Part shown: piece by piece, positions 9,261 through 17,271 of the stretch
Layout: each line of letters starts with the position of its first letter
Numbering within the stretch: the first letter of the stretch is position 1
From: Gemmatimonadota bacterium
Lineage (GTDB): Bacteria > Gemmatimonadota > Gemmatimonadetes > Gemmatimonadales > GWC2-71-9
NCBI GenBank assembly: GCA_025358055.1
Contig: JANYKV010000134.1
Span: forward strand, 1 to 49,682
Direction of reading: 5' to 3'
DNA length: 49,682 nt
Notes under the pieces: model-generated
The model's database searches: none
What the model was told of the DNA's origin: nothing
What the model saw: only the letters and a program-made list of their open reading frames with translations
Program-made: the position numbers and the translations under genes

Positions 9261-9628
9261 GCGGGTCGGGCCCGCGGAAGAATCCGTTTGCGTCGCGCCA
9301 GCTCCACCTGCCCCGCCAGGCGCACGCTCTCGGCGCTCAAGACCCGTCGTCCCAACTCGGTGAGTCGGTAGTACCGACGGCGCTCATCGTCCAGCGCCTC
9401 ATCGGGCCGGCGGTCCGACTCGACGACCAGCCCACGGTGCAATAGACGCTTGAGCGACCCGTATAGGGTCCCGGGGCCGAGCCGGACGGCACCTTGGGTG
9501 ACCTGCTCCACCTCGAGTAAAATGGCATACCCGTGCCGTTCGTCATCCGCGAGGGCGAGCATGATGTAGAAAACCTGAGGGCTGAGCGGCAGAAAGGCCT
9601 GGACCGAGAAAGCCGATGCTTTGGTCAT
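9257..9628 (-). CDS. PadR-family transcriptional regulator
   Basis: The 123-residue product has the PadR core: LPLSPQVFYIMLALADDERHGYAILLEV, then GTLYGSLKRLLHRGLV and RRYYRLTELGRRVLSAES. It differs clearly from the PadR at 6491 (longer N-terminus, basic tail), so the two modules need not cross-regulate. There is no good ribosome-binding site on this strand before the ATG at 9628, but a later start would cut helix 1. The gene overlaps its ADOP permease partner by 4 bp. Inverted CGATA/TATCG repeats lie 34-69 bp upstream and may be its operator. Confidence 0.9.
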   Translation of the reverse strand: MTKASAFSVQAFLPLSPQVFYIMLALADDERHGYAILLEVEQVTQGAVRLGPGTLYGSLKRLLHRGLVVESDRRPDEALDDERRRYYRLTELGRRVLSAESVRLAGQVELARRKRILPRARPA

Positions 9629-9661
9629 GCATCGCCTGAGGAAGGAGGTGAGCCTGCGTCG

Positions 9662-9697
9662 CTATATCGTCACACAATACATCGTATCGCGATATAG
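9662..9697 (-). promoter_or_regulatory. Inverted-repeat cluster upstream of second PadR gene (candidate operator)
   Basis: An outer dyad CTATATCG (9662-9669) / CGATATAG (9690-9697) has perfect 8-bp arms. Overlapping its right arm is a perfect 10-bp palindrome TATCGCGATA (9685-9694). The short region is much more AT-rich than its surroundings. It sits 34 bp upstream of the PadR start. No convincing -35/-10 pair could be fixed. The rest of the 195-bp gap to the HEAT gene holds only two weak GC hairpins, at 9741-9753 and 9802-9816, without T-tracts; they may end the HEAT operon. Confidence 0.5.
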
Positions 9698-9823
9698 ATG
9701 CGACCGCAAGGCCTCACGCCCGCCAGCATTGAGATCCCTCGGGGCTCTGCCCCATCGGGACGAATAGCAAGGATTGAAACACTCCAAACACCTCAGGACT
9801 CCGGCCCCAGTGGCCGCCCCGAA

Positions 9824-11191
9824 CTACTGGCTGTCCTTCTCGCCTCGTCGTTCGCCCAAAGCGTCGGCCGCGGCTTTCCGCACTTCCGCGTCCGCATCCT
9901 TCAGAGCCTGAATGAGGAATGGAGTCACGTCTTCATTGTCGATGCCGCCCAGCGCATGGACGACCGCCCGACGAGTCTCGCGGTCCGAATGCTGGAGCGC
10001 ACTCCCCAATGCGGCAATCGTCCGAGGATCCCCGATGTGTTGAAGCGCTTCCGCCGCGCCCCGACGAAGCTCCCGATCTCCAGAGCGAAGGGCGTCCAGC
10101 AAACCGGTCGGCGCCGTATGCAGCTCCTCGAGGTTGCCGAGCGCCTCCACGGCGGCCCGGCGCACCTTGATCGATTTGTCCTGCAGGAGACGGGCAAGAG
10201 GACCGGCGGAGCGGCTATCCTGGAGGTGCCCCAACGCTTCCGCTGCCACGATCCGCACCCGGGTGTCCTGGTCTTCTGTGGCACCGATCAGAACTTCGGT
10301 CGCCTTCCGATCCTCCAAGTGGCCTAACGCTTCGACGACTGCTCGCCGGACCCGAGCGTCGGCATCATGCTCCACGGCCATCAACGCCGAGACTGCCACT
10401 TTGCTTTCAAGTTCGCCCAGGGACTCCGCCGTGAGGGTCCGCACCAACGCATCGTCATCGCGCAGCCGAGCAACGAGCGGTTCCACGCCATTCTTGTCCT
10501 CGGTCTTTCCTAAGGCCCAAGCGGCCGACCGGCGAACGCGCGCGTCGCTGTGGGTGAGTAAACGCACGAGGACGGCAACGGCACGACGGTCCTCGCTGGC
10601 ACCGAGCGCCCATGCGGCCATGGCGACGACCGGAGGTTGACCGTCCTTCGCTGCTCGCTCGATGTCTTCGCGGTACAGCGTGTCTCCTGCCGTCCCCATT
10701 CCGTAGATCGCTGCTTCGCGCGTGCGTACCGCCGCGTCGGAAGCTCCGGCCCGTAGGTATTCAGCGGCGTAATGATCGCTCCGCCCGAGGAGCCGGGCGG
10801 AGAGCCGGCGGATGCATGGACTGGGATCACTCAAAGTCGAACCCAGCAGCTTGAGTGCGCGAGGGTCTCGTACGGGGTGCGAAAGGGAATCACGCTGTGC
10901 TTCCAGCGAAGGGGAGACATCACTCAGGAGCCCAACGGCACCCTCCTCCGATCCCCAATGCCAACTGTTCCCCACCGCATCAGTGACCTGCTCGCAAATC
11001 GTGGCGTCGGTATGACGAAGGTCGGCCAGGAAGAGTGCGACGCGGGCGGAATCGGGTCCGGGCCCTTCGTCTTCGTCCCCGCCGGTGCCCGACCTCATCG
11101 AGAAACGAAAATGGGATTGCATGACCCCATTGGCACTCAACACGCCCAGCACCAGGAGCAGTGCGACGACGAGCATCCCAATCTTTTTCAT
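9824..11191 (-). CDS. Exported or membrane-anchored HEAT-repeat protein
   Basis: The 455-residue product has an N-terminal signal or anchor helix (KKIGMLVVALLLVLGVLSA, 2-20), an acidic linker (38-50) and a mixed region to about 110. About eleven HEAT/PBS-lyase-type repeats of roughly 31 residues then run to the C-terminus (units such as DADARVRRAVVEALGHLED). HEAT solenoids bind partner proteins; no catalytic motif is visible. The start at 11191 has GAGGAG 6 nt upstream, and this site overlaps the stop of the BlaR1-like gene (10 bp gap), so translation is probably coupled. Because both gene products carry HEAT arrays that should face the periplasm, this protein is a plausible partner or signal input for the BlaR1-like protease. 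That role is inference. Confidence 0.88.
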   Translation of the reverse strand: MKKIGMLVVALLLVLGVLSANGVMQSHFRFSMRSGTGGDEDEGPGPDSARVALFLADLRHTDATICEQVTDAVGNSWHWGSEEGAVGLLSDVSPSLEAQRDSLSHPVRDPRALKLLGSTLSDPSPCIRRLSARLLGRSDHYAAEYLRAGASDAAVRTREAAIYGMGTAGDTLYREDIERAAKDGQPPVVAMAAWALGASEDRRAVAVLVRLLTHSDARVRRSAAWALGKTEDKNGVEPLVARLRDDDALVRTLTAESLGELESKVAVSALMAVEHDADARVRRAVVEALGHLEDRKATEVLIGATEDQDTRVRIVAAEALGHLQDSRSAGPLARLLQDKSIKVRRAAVEALGNLEELHTAPTGLLDALRSGDRELRRGAAEALQHIGDPRTIAALGSALQHSDRETRRAVVHALGGIDNEDVTPFLIQALKDADAEVRKAAADALGERRGEKDSQ

Positions 11192-11201
11192 GACCCGCTC
11201 C

Positions 11202-13400
11202 TCAGCGTTGTCCGAGAGCTTCAGCCGCCGCCCGGCGGACGACGACGTCTTTTGATTTGAGCGCGCCTACGAGCGCATCAATGGCCGCCTCATTCCTGAT
11301 CTCGGCCAAGCCTTGGACGGCGGCCTCACGAACCTCTGCGTTCGGGTCCTGCAGGAGGTCGCGTAGTCCGGACACCGCCGCCACTGCGTGCAGGCGACCC
11401 AGCAACTCGGCGCTCGACTTGCGGACGTTCGCGTTCGGATCTTTGAGCATCTGAAGCACGCCATCCGGTGGCGCTACCGGGTTACTCTCGTCCTCGTTCT
11501 CCCCCAAAACGGCGCCGAGCGCTTCGAGTGCGACGGCCCGGATCTCCGGATCCGCATCTCGCAAGGCTTGAACGAGAGGAACCCGAACGCTCGCCCCGCC
11601 AATTTCACCGAGAGCGCGAACGGCCGCTCCTCTAACCTCGCGGTTGCGATCGGTGAGGAGACCTGCCAACAGGGAAACGCTTCCGGTTTCTTTCCGCTCG
11701 CCCAAGGCCTCCGCCGCAGTCACCCGTACCTCGGCGTCTGCGTCTTTGAGACCAGACTCGAACGGCTCTCGGGGAGCGGTCTTCGGGAACTGCGCCAACC
11801 CGCGAAGCGCCGCCTGTCGCACCTCTTTCGATGGATCGCGCACCAAGGCCGTGAGCGCCGGGATAGCCCGTTCATCGTGGAACGAGGCCAGGGAATTTGC
11901 CGCGACTGCACGAACCTCCAAATCAGAGTCTTTGAGCGCGTCGATCAGGGCGGGGATCGCCCGGCGGTCCTCCAAGCTATTCAACGAATGCACGGCGGCG
12001 CGGCGGACCTCAACTTCCGGATCGTGCAACGCGGCACTCAAAGCCACGATGATGGTTCCGCTCGTATCTCGGCCTTGGCCCCGCCCTCGTCCAATGAGGG
12101 CCATTGGCCCGAAGCCACGGGGCGCCGCAGCCGCGATCGCAGCGAATTGCGCTTCTTTCGCGAGCTCTAGGGATGCCCGGGCTGCCGTGTGAACCGCGGC
12201 GAGCCGGGGAAGGTTCGCGTTCAACCGAGCCAACTCGGCCTGCTGTTCAGCCTCAATCTTGCGTTTCCGCGGGGCCTCGACTTGGCGGGCCACGGTGAAC
12301 CGCGGCGCGATGACGGCGGTGAGGGCGAGAACACTGAGCGTGCCGATCGCCAGCCATCGGCGAGATGGAGTCTTCTTCATGGGGACCTCCTCAACGAGAC
12401 GTCGGACACGATTCACGAGTTGGGAGCGCTCTTCGGCCATCCCAGCGACCGGCACGCCTTGCGGCGCGGCATCGATCCATTCCGCAACCCGCACCAGACA
12501 CGTGGCGAGCGACAGGCCGGAGCCCGTCCGCCGGACGGCCCATTCATCGGCCAGGAATTCGGCGCTTTCCTGAATCCGCTTCCGGGCCACTCGGTTGAGC
12601 GGCTGGAAGAAAAACAACCGCTCCAACAAGCAGCTCGAAGTCAACCAAAGCGGGTCCCACCGGGCCAGATGAGCCAATTCGTGGGCGAGCATGCTCCGTT
12701 GTTGATCCGGCTCCAGGGCATTCAGTGCCGCATCCGGCACGCAGATCTCGGAGGCTCCGAGCGCCACCGGGCTCACCAGGCCATGCGCCGTCGTCAGCCG
12801 CACTCGGCGCCGATAGTGTACTTCCCCGCGCAATGCGTCCAGCATTCGATGAAGCGCATGATCGGCGGCGAGCGGACGGCGGCCCATTCGGAGGTAGACT
12901 CGAAACAGGCGGAGGAAATAGACCAACACCAAAACGGCGCTCATCAAACCGACGACGCCCAAGCCCACTTGAACCGCTCGACCCCAACTCCCTGGGTTAC
13001 TGTCTTGGGCCGCCGCCATTCGCGCCGCTGGGTTCGCGGCGACCTGCGTCTCAGTGGGTGTTCCGACTGGCGCCTGCGTTGGCGCCCACTCGCTGCGCAA
13101 CGACCGGTCGGACGACGGGCCAGAGGTGATGTTACGCGGCCCGTGGGCCAGCGCGGACGCCGGCACGCGAACCAAAGGCGCCCAATCGCTGAAGACCATT
13201 TGTTGCAGCGAAGCCGTTCCGATCCCACCGACCAGGGCCGCTTTCCAGACCAGATCGCGGAAGAGCGCCGACTGGATCAGACGTCTGGTGGAGACCCATG
13301 CCAAGCCGAGTAGGAGCGAGCTATGCACCATATAGGTGAGGAACCAGGCACCGATCGGCGCGGTCCAGCCGACCAGGAGCGTCCCGCTATCGGCGAGCAT
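11202..13400 (-). CDS. BlaR1-type M56 metalloprotease with C-terminal HEAT repeats in place of a beta-lactam sensor
   Basis: The 732-residue product starts with three hydrophobic segments (about 12-36, 50-70 and 145-163) and an M56 protease domain. That domain has zinc motif HELAH (240-244) and a downstream ESAEFLADEWAV (278-289) that should supply the third ligand. A fourth membrane helix lies at about 350-366. In BlaR1 and MecR1 the segment after this helix is an extracellular penicillin-binding domain. Here it is a charged, probably coiled-coil stretch (375-425) followed by about nine HEAT repeats (448-732). The gene overlaps the BlaI repressor gene by 14 bp. By analogy, a periplasmic signal received by the HEAT array would activate the cytoplasmic protease and lead to BlaI inactivation. 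The signal is unknown. Confidence 0.9.
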   Translation of the reverse strand: MLADSGTLLVGWTAPIGAWFLTYMVHSSLLLGLAWVSTRRLIQSALFRDLVWKAALVGGIGTASLQQMVFSDWAPLVRVPASALAHGPRNITSGPSSDRSLRSEWAPTQAPVGTPTETQVAANPAARMAAAQDSNPGSWGRAVQVGLGVVGLMSAVLVLVYFLRLFRVYLRMGRRPLAADHALHRMLDALRGEVHYRRRVRLTTAHGLVSPVALGASEICVPDAALNALEPDQQRSMLAHELAHLARWDPLWLTSSCLLERLFFFQPLNRVARKRIQESAEFLADEWAVRRTGSGLSLATCLVRVAEWIDAAPQGVPVAGMAEERSQLVNRVRRLVEEVPMKKTPSRRWLAIGTLSVLALTAVIAPRFTVARQVEAPRKRKIEAEQQAELARLNANLPRLAAVHTAARASLELAKEAQFAAIAAAAPRGFGPMALIGRGRGQGRDTSGTIIVALSAALHDPEVEVRRAAVHSLNSLEDRRAIPALIDALKDSDLEVRAVAANSLASFHDERAIPALTALVRDPSKEVRQAALRGLAQFPKTAPREPFESGLKDADAEVRVTAAEALGERKETGSVSLLAGLLTDRNREVRGAAVRALGEIGGASVRVPLVQALRDADPEIRAVALEALGAVLGENEDESNPVAPPDGVLQMLKDPNANVRKSSAELLGRLHAVAAVSGLRDLLQDPNAEVREAAVQGLAEIRNEAAIDALVGALKSKDVVVRRAAAEALGQR

Positions 13401-13791
13401 GAGAGTCTTCCTCCGGCTTGGGTGTTCGCGCGGCGATCATCGCTTTGACCTTCGCGATCTCACCCGCGCTGACGTCTCGTGAGGAGAGCAGATGCGTCAC
13501 GAACTCCGCGACGTCGCCCGCAAAAAGACGTTCCGTGAGTTCACCCACCATCGAGTGCCTGACTTCGGGCTCCGTGACCGTCGGGTAGTACACGAATTGA
13601 CGGGATTGGGTCTCATGCCGAACGATGCCCCGCTTCTCCAAACGAGAGAGCACGGTGGCAATAGTGGTTTGGGCGAGGCCCCGCGACGGCCGCAATTCCT
13701 CGGTGATCTCCACCACAGTCGCGGAGTGGCGATCCCATAGAATGCGCATCAAGGCGAGTTGCAGCTCGGTAAGTTGCGGAGATTCGGACAT
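13387..13791 (-). CDS. BlaI/MecI-family transcriptional repressor
   Basis: The 134-residue product has the BlaI winged helix at the N-terminus (LTELQLALMRILWDRHSATV, then TTIATVLSRLEKRGIVRHE). The family dimerisation region follows (MVGELTERLFAGDVAEFVTHLL). I chose the ATG at 13791 (MSESPQLTELQ) over an upstream in-frame start because AGGG lies just before it and the extension lacks family similarity. It forms an operon with the BlaR1-like protease, overlapping it by 14 bp, and with the HEAT protein. BlaI proteins bind TACA/TGTA dyads and are removed after BlaR1 activation. Dyads of that type overlap the promoter here, so autoregulation is likely. Confidence 0.93.
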   Translation of the reverse strand: MSESPQLTELQLALMRILWDRHSATVVEITEELRPSRGLAQTTIATVLSRLEKRGIVRHETQSRQFVYYPTVTEPEVRHSMVGELTERLFAGDVAEFVTHLLSSRDVSAGEIAKVKAMIAARTPKPEEDSHARR

Positions 13792-13855
13792 GAGGCCCTG
13801 GGGTTGGTGGCTGGACTGAGAGATCGGACGGTGGTGTCCGAGGCTCAGTTTCAAC

Positions 13856-13893
13856 TACTGCAGTAATATTACATGTGTAGTATGTGAAGTCAA
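13856..13893 (-). promoter_or_regulatory. blaI-like promoter with two BlaI-type operator dyads
   Basis: On the minus strand a -35 box TTGACT (13888-13893) and a -10 box TAATAT (13866-13871) are 16 bp apart. Between and over them lies the imperfect dyad ATATTACATGTGTAGTAT (13866-13883) with the TACA/TGTA core known for BlaI/MecI operators. A second dyad, the perfect palindrome TACTGCAGTA (13856-13865), directly abuts it downstream. The arrangement would block polymerase binding. The BlaI start codon is 65 bp downstream. Confidence 0.72.
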
Positions 13894-13914
13894 GGGCGAA
13901 CTCTGGAGGCCGTA

Positions 13915-16338
13915 CTAGTCTGCTCGGAGCGCCTCGATGGGATCGACTCGGGTGGCGCGGAGCGCCGGCAGGTAACTCGCAAGCGACGCCACGGCGACCA
14001 GGCCCACGACGACGAGGGCTAACACGGTCGGATCGCTCGGGCTCACCCGAAAGAGCTGATTCGCAAGGGTTCGCCCGAGCGCGATCGACCCACCGACACC
14101 GATCAGCACACCGACACCAGCGAGCGTCAAACCCCGCCGGAGGACGAGCCGGAGCACGGAGGACCCTCCGGCGCCAAGCGCGATCCGGATCCCGATCTCC
14201 TTGGTTTGTTGCGCGACCAGATAGGACATCACCCCATAGAGCCCAAGAGCTGCCAACCCGGCCGCGAGCCCGGCGAAGGCCACAAGCAACCACATGGTGA
14301 ACCTAGGCTGCGACGCTGAGGCCGTGAGACGATCGCTCATGGGTTGCACGTCGAAGATGGCCTGCCCTCGGTCTAGGTGGAGAATTGCTTGGCGGACGGG
14401 CCCCGCATAGCTCGAAGGATCCCCTTTGGTTCGGATGGCGAACCCAATCGTTGGGGTTCCATTTTGGCCGACGGAAACATAGGCCTGGGTGCGCACATCA
14501 TCGCGCGGCCCGCTTTGCATGACGTGCCCAACGACGCCCACTACCTCGGACCAGATCGGGCCGTCCTTGGTTGCACCGAAGGACACTCGTTTCCCGATGG
14601 GATCTTGTCCCGGCCAGTAGCGTTGGGCCAGCACTTCATCCACCACGGCCACCGGCACCGAGTTGGCATTGTCGCTCTCTTGGAACGTGCGGCCCCGCTT
14701 GAGCGGAATCGACATCGTTTCAAAGTACCGCGGGGTGACAATTCGAAACTCTCCCCACGGCACCGATCCGCCGGCCGACGATTGCAGTCCCTCAACGTCA
14801 AAGTTCCGGGTCCAATTGTCATTGGTCATGGGAAGGGCAACATTGCCGCCCACCTCGGCGACGCCGGGAATGGCGCTGATGTCCCGCTGAATCGCGAGCA
14901 AAAACGCGATCTGGTCCCGCGCCTTGGGATACTTCGCCTCGGGCAGCCAAAGCCGCACCGTCAGCATACCGTCGGCCTTGAATCCCGGCTCCACCGCGAT
15001 CCATTCTCGAAAGCTCTTGATCATGAGGCCAGCTCCCACCAACAAGACGAGCGAGAGCGCCACCTCAGAGACGACCAGGATCGACCGGAGGCCGCGGCGA
15101 CCGACTCCTCCCGCGGAACCACGTCCGCCCTCCTTGAGAACACCCTGCAAGTCGCCCCGCGCGGCCTGGAGAGCAGGCGCGATACCAAACAGGAGCCCAG
15201 CGCCGAGAACGAGTGCGCCGGTGAACAGCAACACGGTTCCGTCCAGGGTGACTTCACCAACCCGAGGAACCTTGGCGCCTCCAATCGCAAGAAAGGCGCG
15301 AAGCACGACCACCGCCACTCCCAAACCGAGCACGCCGCCGAGTAAGGAGACGGCCACCGATTCTGTGAGTAGCTGACGGACCAAATGCCCTCGGCTGGCT
15401 CCCAGCGCCCTCCGAACTGCAATTTCTCGCTGGCGCGCCGTTCCTCGAGCAAGGAGGAGGTTCGCGAGGTTTCCGCACGCGATCAGTAGCACGAAGGCGA
15501 CCGCGCCGGTCAACACCAACAGTGCCGGTCGAACCGAATCCACGATGACATCCGTAAGGGGCCGGCCATGGATACTCCAGGATGTCCCCTGGTGACTTTC
15601 GGGCATCGACCGGACCACTCGAGTGATACGATCGAGGTCTGCCCCGAGCGCGGCACTGGTCACGCCCGGCTTGAGGCGGGCGACGACTCCGAGCCACTCG
15701 TTTCCCCAACTACCAGGACTCAACTGGTCGGCCGTGAAAGTCGCCGGCTTCCAGATTTCCACCGCGTCGTTTTCCAGTTGTAAGCCGAACGGGACGATGC
15801 CCAGCACTTGATGGGCTTCGCCATTGATCACGACCGCTCGACCGATGACCGAGGGATCCTTGCCAAAGGCTCGGCCCCACAGTCCTTCGCTCAGTACGAC
15901 CACCTTGTCGCGACCAGCGGTCTCCTCCTCATCCAGGAACACGCGCCCCAGAATCGGCTGAACCCCAAGCGTCAGGAAGTAATCTGCGGAAACCTGCTGG
16001 CCCACCAGCCGCTCCGGAACGCCGCTACCCTCGAAGTTGGCTGCCCAAGGAGCGAAGGCCGCGGATCGCTCGAACAATCGGCCGTTCTGGTGATAGAACC
16101 GAAAGCCAACCGGCGAGACGTTCGCCTCGAGCGAGACCTCGCCGGTGTATTTGTGATTGAGGAAGACGAGCCGGTCCGGCTCCGGAAACGGCAGGGGACG
16201 AAGCAAGACGCCGTGCACAATGCTGAAAATCGCGGTGTTGGCGCCCATGCCCAGGGCCAAGGTGGTCACGGCCACGGCCGTAAAGCCCGGACTCTTTCGC
16301 AGCGACCGAAACGCGTAGCGCAGATCCTGGAGGAACAT
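13915..16338 (-). CDS. ADOP/MacB-FtsX-like permease without prefix domain
   Basis: The 807-residue product begins MFLQDLRYAFRSLRKSPGFT and so lacks the soluble prefix of the other permeases. It goes straight into the first membrane helix (LALGMGANTAIFSIVHGVLLRPL), followed by two MacB_PCD/FtsX units (LIACGNLANLLLARGTARQRE in the first) and the end PALRATRVDPIEALRAD. I chose the ATG at 16338 rather than the GTG at 16344 because GAGGAG stands 5 nt before the ATG and would touch the GTG. That ribosome-binding site overlaps the stop of the DUF4097 gene 9 bp upstream, so the permease belongs to the ECF-sigma operon. Its role is unknown; surface-stress-linked transport is an inference. Confidence 0.92.
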   Translation of the reverse strand: MFLQDLRYAFRSLRKSPGFTAVAVTTLALGMGANTAIFSIVHGVLLRPLPFPEPDRLVFLNHKYTGEVSLEANVSPVGFRFYHQNGRLFERSAAFAPWAANFEGSGVPERLVGQQVSADYFLTLGVQPILGRVFLDEEETAGRDKVVVLSEGLWGRAFGKDPSVIGRAVVINGEAHQVLGIVPFGLQLENDAVEIWKPATFTADQLSPGSWGNEWLGVVARLKPGVTSAALGADLDRITRVVRSMPESHQGTSWSIHGRPLTDVIVDSVRPALLVLTGAVAFVLLIACGNLANLLLARGTARQREIAVRRALGASRGHLVRQLLTESVAVSLLGGVLGLGVAVVVLRAFLAIGGAKVPRVGEVTLDGTVLLFTGALVLGAGLLFGIAPALQAARGDLQGVLKEGGRGSAGGVGRRGLRSILVVSEVALSLVLLVGAGLMIKSFREWIAVEPGFKADGMLTVRLWLPEAKYPKARDQIAFLLAIQRDISAIPGVAEVGGNVALPMTNDNWTRNFDVEGLQSSAGGSVPWGEFRIVTPRYFETMSIPLKRGRTFQESDNANSVPVAVVDEVLAQRYWPGQDPIGKRVSFGATKDGPIWSEVVGVVGHVMQSGPRDDVRTQAYVSVGQNGTPTIGFAIRTKGDPSSYAGPVRQAILHLDRGQAIFDVQPMSDRLTASASQPRFTMWLLVAFAGLAAGLAALGLYGVMSYLVAQQTKEIGIRIALGAGGSSVLRLVLRRGLTLAGVGVLIGVGGSIALGRTLANQLFRVSPSDPTVLALVVVGLVAVASLASYLPALRATRVDPIEALRAD

Positions 16339-16347
16339 CGGCACTCC

Positions 16348-17262
16348 TCACTTACTGCTGCGGATCTCCACATCCCCGGAGAAGGACGAGAGAGTGACCT
16401 TGGCGCCGCCGTTCCCGAGCTTGGCGGAGTAACGATGCCGTCGCCGTTTCCCTTCGCCCGTGGACGTTTGAAAGGGTGCGTGGAAAGAGCCGCTGAACGT
16501 GCTGCCCGAAATGTCCGCATTCGAGTTGCCGGGAACATCAAGTTCTATGTTGCCGCTCAGGGTATTGAAGTCGTAGGATCCCGCATTCCGGATCGTTCCC
16601 TCGAAGATTACGTCGCCGCTCACGGTTTCCGCGCCGACATCGCCGGCGCGGATGGCGTGCAACTCCACGGCTCCGCTTACGGTATTGGCGTCCAGCGCAT
16701 TGGCTTCGAAATCAGAGACTCGGACATCGCCGGAGACGCTTCCAATTTCCGAATCTCCGCGGAGCCCTTTTGCGTCCACGTCGCCACTCACGGTGCGCGC
16801 AATCAACCGGACCCCGTCAGGCACCCGGACCGTAATGTCAACGCGGGTATCGTTTTGCTCGTGGTGGCCACTCCAATCCGACCAGCTCTCGCAAATCTCT
16901 TCCCTCGAATGCCGCCGGTTGTCTTCATCGTGGTCCCGCCGATGACGATCGGGGGATACGCCGCGATGTGAATGGGGGTACACGACACAGAAGGCGATCC
17001 CTTGTGCAGTGGTGTCCACCTCGATCCGTACGTCCTCTGGATTTCCGTGCCGGCCGGAGTGCTTGGTCGCGATCACCTCGGCGCCCCGACCGGCCGCCCG
17101 CTCAACGAGGACGTTGCCGATGATGTTTTGCACCGCTAGACGCTGGGCCCGGGCGACTTCACCCCGCCAGGTAAACGAGGGAGCCTGTTGCTGGGCCCGG
17201 ACGCCGGTGGTCACAGCGCCGACCGCAAGGCTCACACCGAGCCAGGACTTCACGTGTCGCAT
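16348..17262 (-). CDS. Exported DUF4097-family beta-helix protein with His/Asp/Arg-rich insert
   Basis: The 304-residue product has a signal peptide (LGVSLAVGAVTTGVRA, cleavage probably before QQQ). A DUF4097-like solenoid follows, in which SGDV/SGAV motifs recur about every 20 residues (TVSGDVDAKGLRG, SVSGDVRVSDFEA, FSGDVEIRSSK). Such repeats form right-handed beta-helix-like folds, often called putative adhesins; the biochemical role is unknown. Between the N-terminal strand region and the repeats is a stretch of about 45 residues very rich in His, Asp, Arg and Glu (about 95-138) that could bind metal. AAGGAG lies 5 nt before the start, 9 bp after the paralogous upstream gene. It belongs to the ECF-sigma/anti-sigma operon. 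Confidence 0.86.
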   Translation of the reverse strand: MRHVKSWLGVSLAVGAVTTGVRAQQQAPSFTWRGEVARAQRLAVQNIIGNVLVERAAGRGAEVIATKHSGRHGNPEDVRIEVDTTAQGIAFCVVYPHSHRGVSPDRHRRDHDEDNRRHSREEICESWSDWSGHHEQNDTRVDITVRVPDGVRLIARTVSGDVDAKGLRGDSEIGSVSGDVRVSDFEANALDANTVSGAVELHAIRAGDVGAETVSGDVIFEGTIRNAGSYDFNTLSGNIELDVPGNSNADISGSTFSGSFHAPFQTSTGEGKRRRHRYSAKLGNGGAKVTLSSFSGDVEIRSSK

Positions 17263-17271
17263 GGAATCTCC

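Noticed and set aside
9824..13000. Repetitive DNA that could be mistaken for a repeat array or CRISPR
   Set aside because: The periodicity of about 93 bp comes from coding HEAT repeats of about 31 residues; units are diverged and there are no spacers.
11202..13400. BlaR1-like protein as a beta-lactam resistance sensor
   Set aside because: No penicillin-binding SxxK/SxN/KTG domain is present after the last membrane helix; HEAT repeats occupy that place.
735..16344. A MacB-type ATPase partner for the permeases
   Set aside because: No Walker A/B or LSGGQ motif occurs in this region; the only ABC ATPase in the window is fused to its own permease at 42070-43872.
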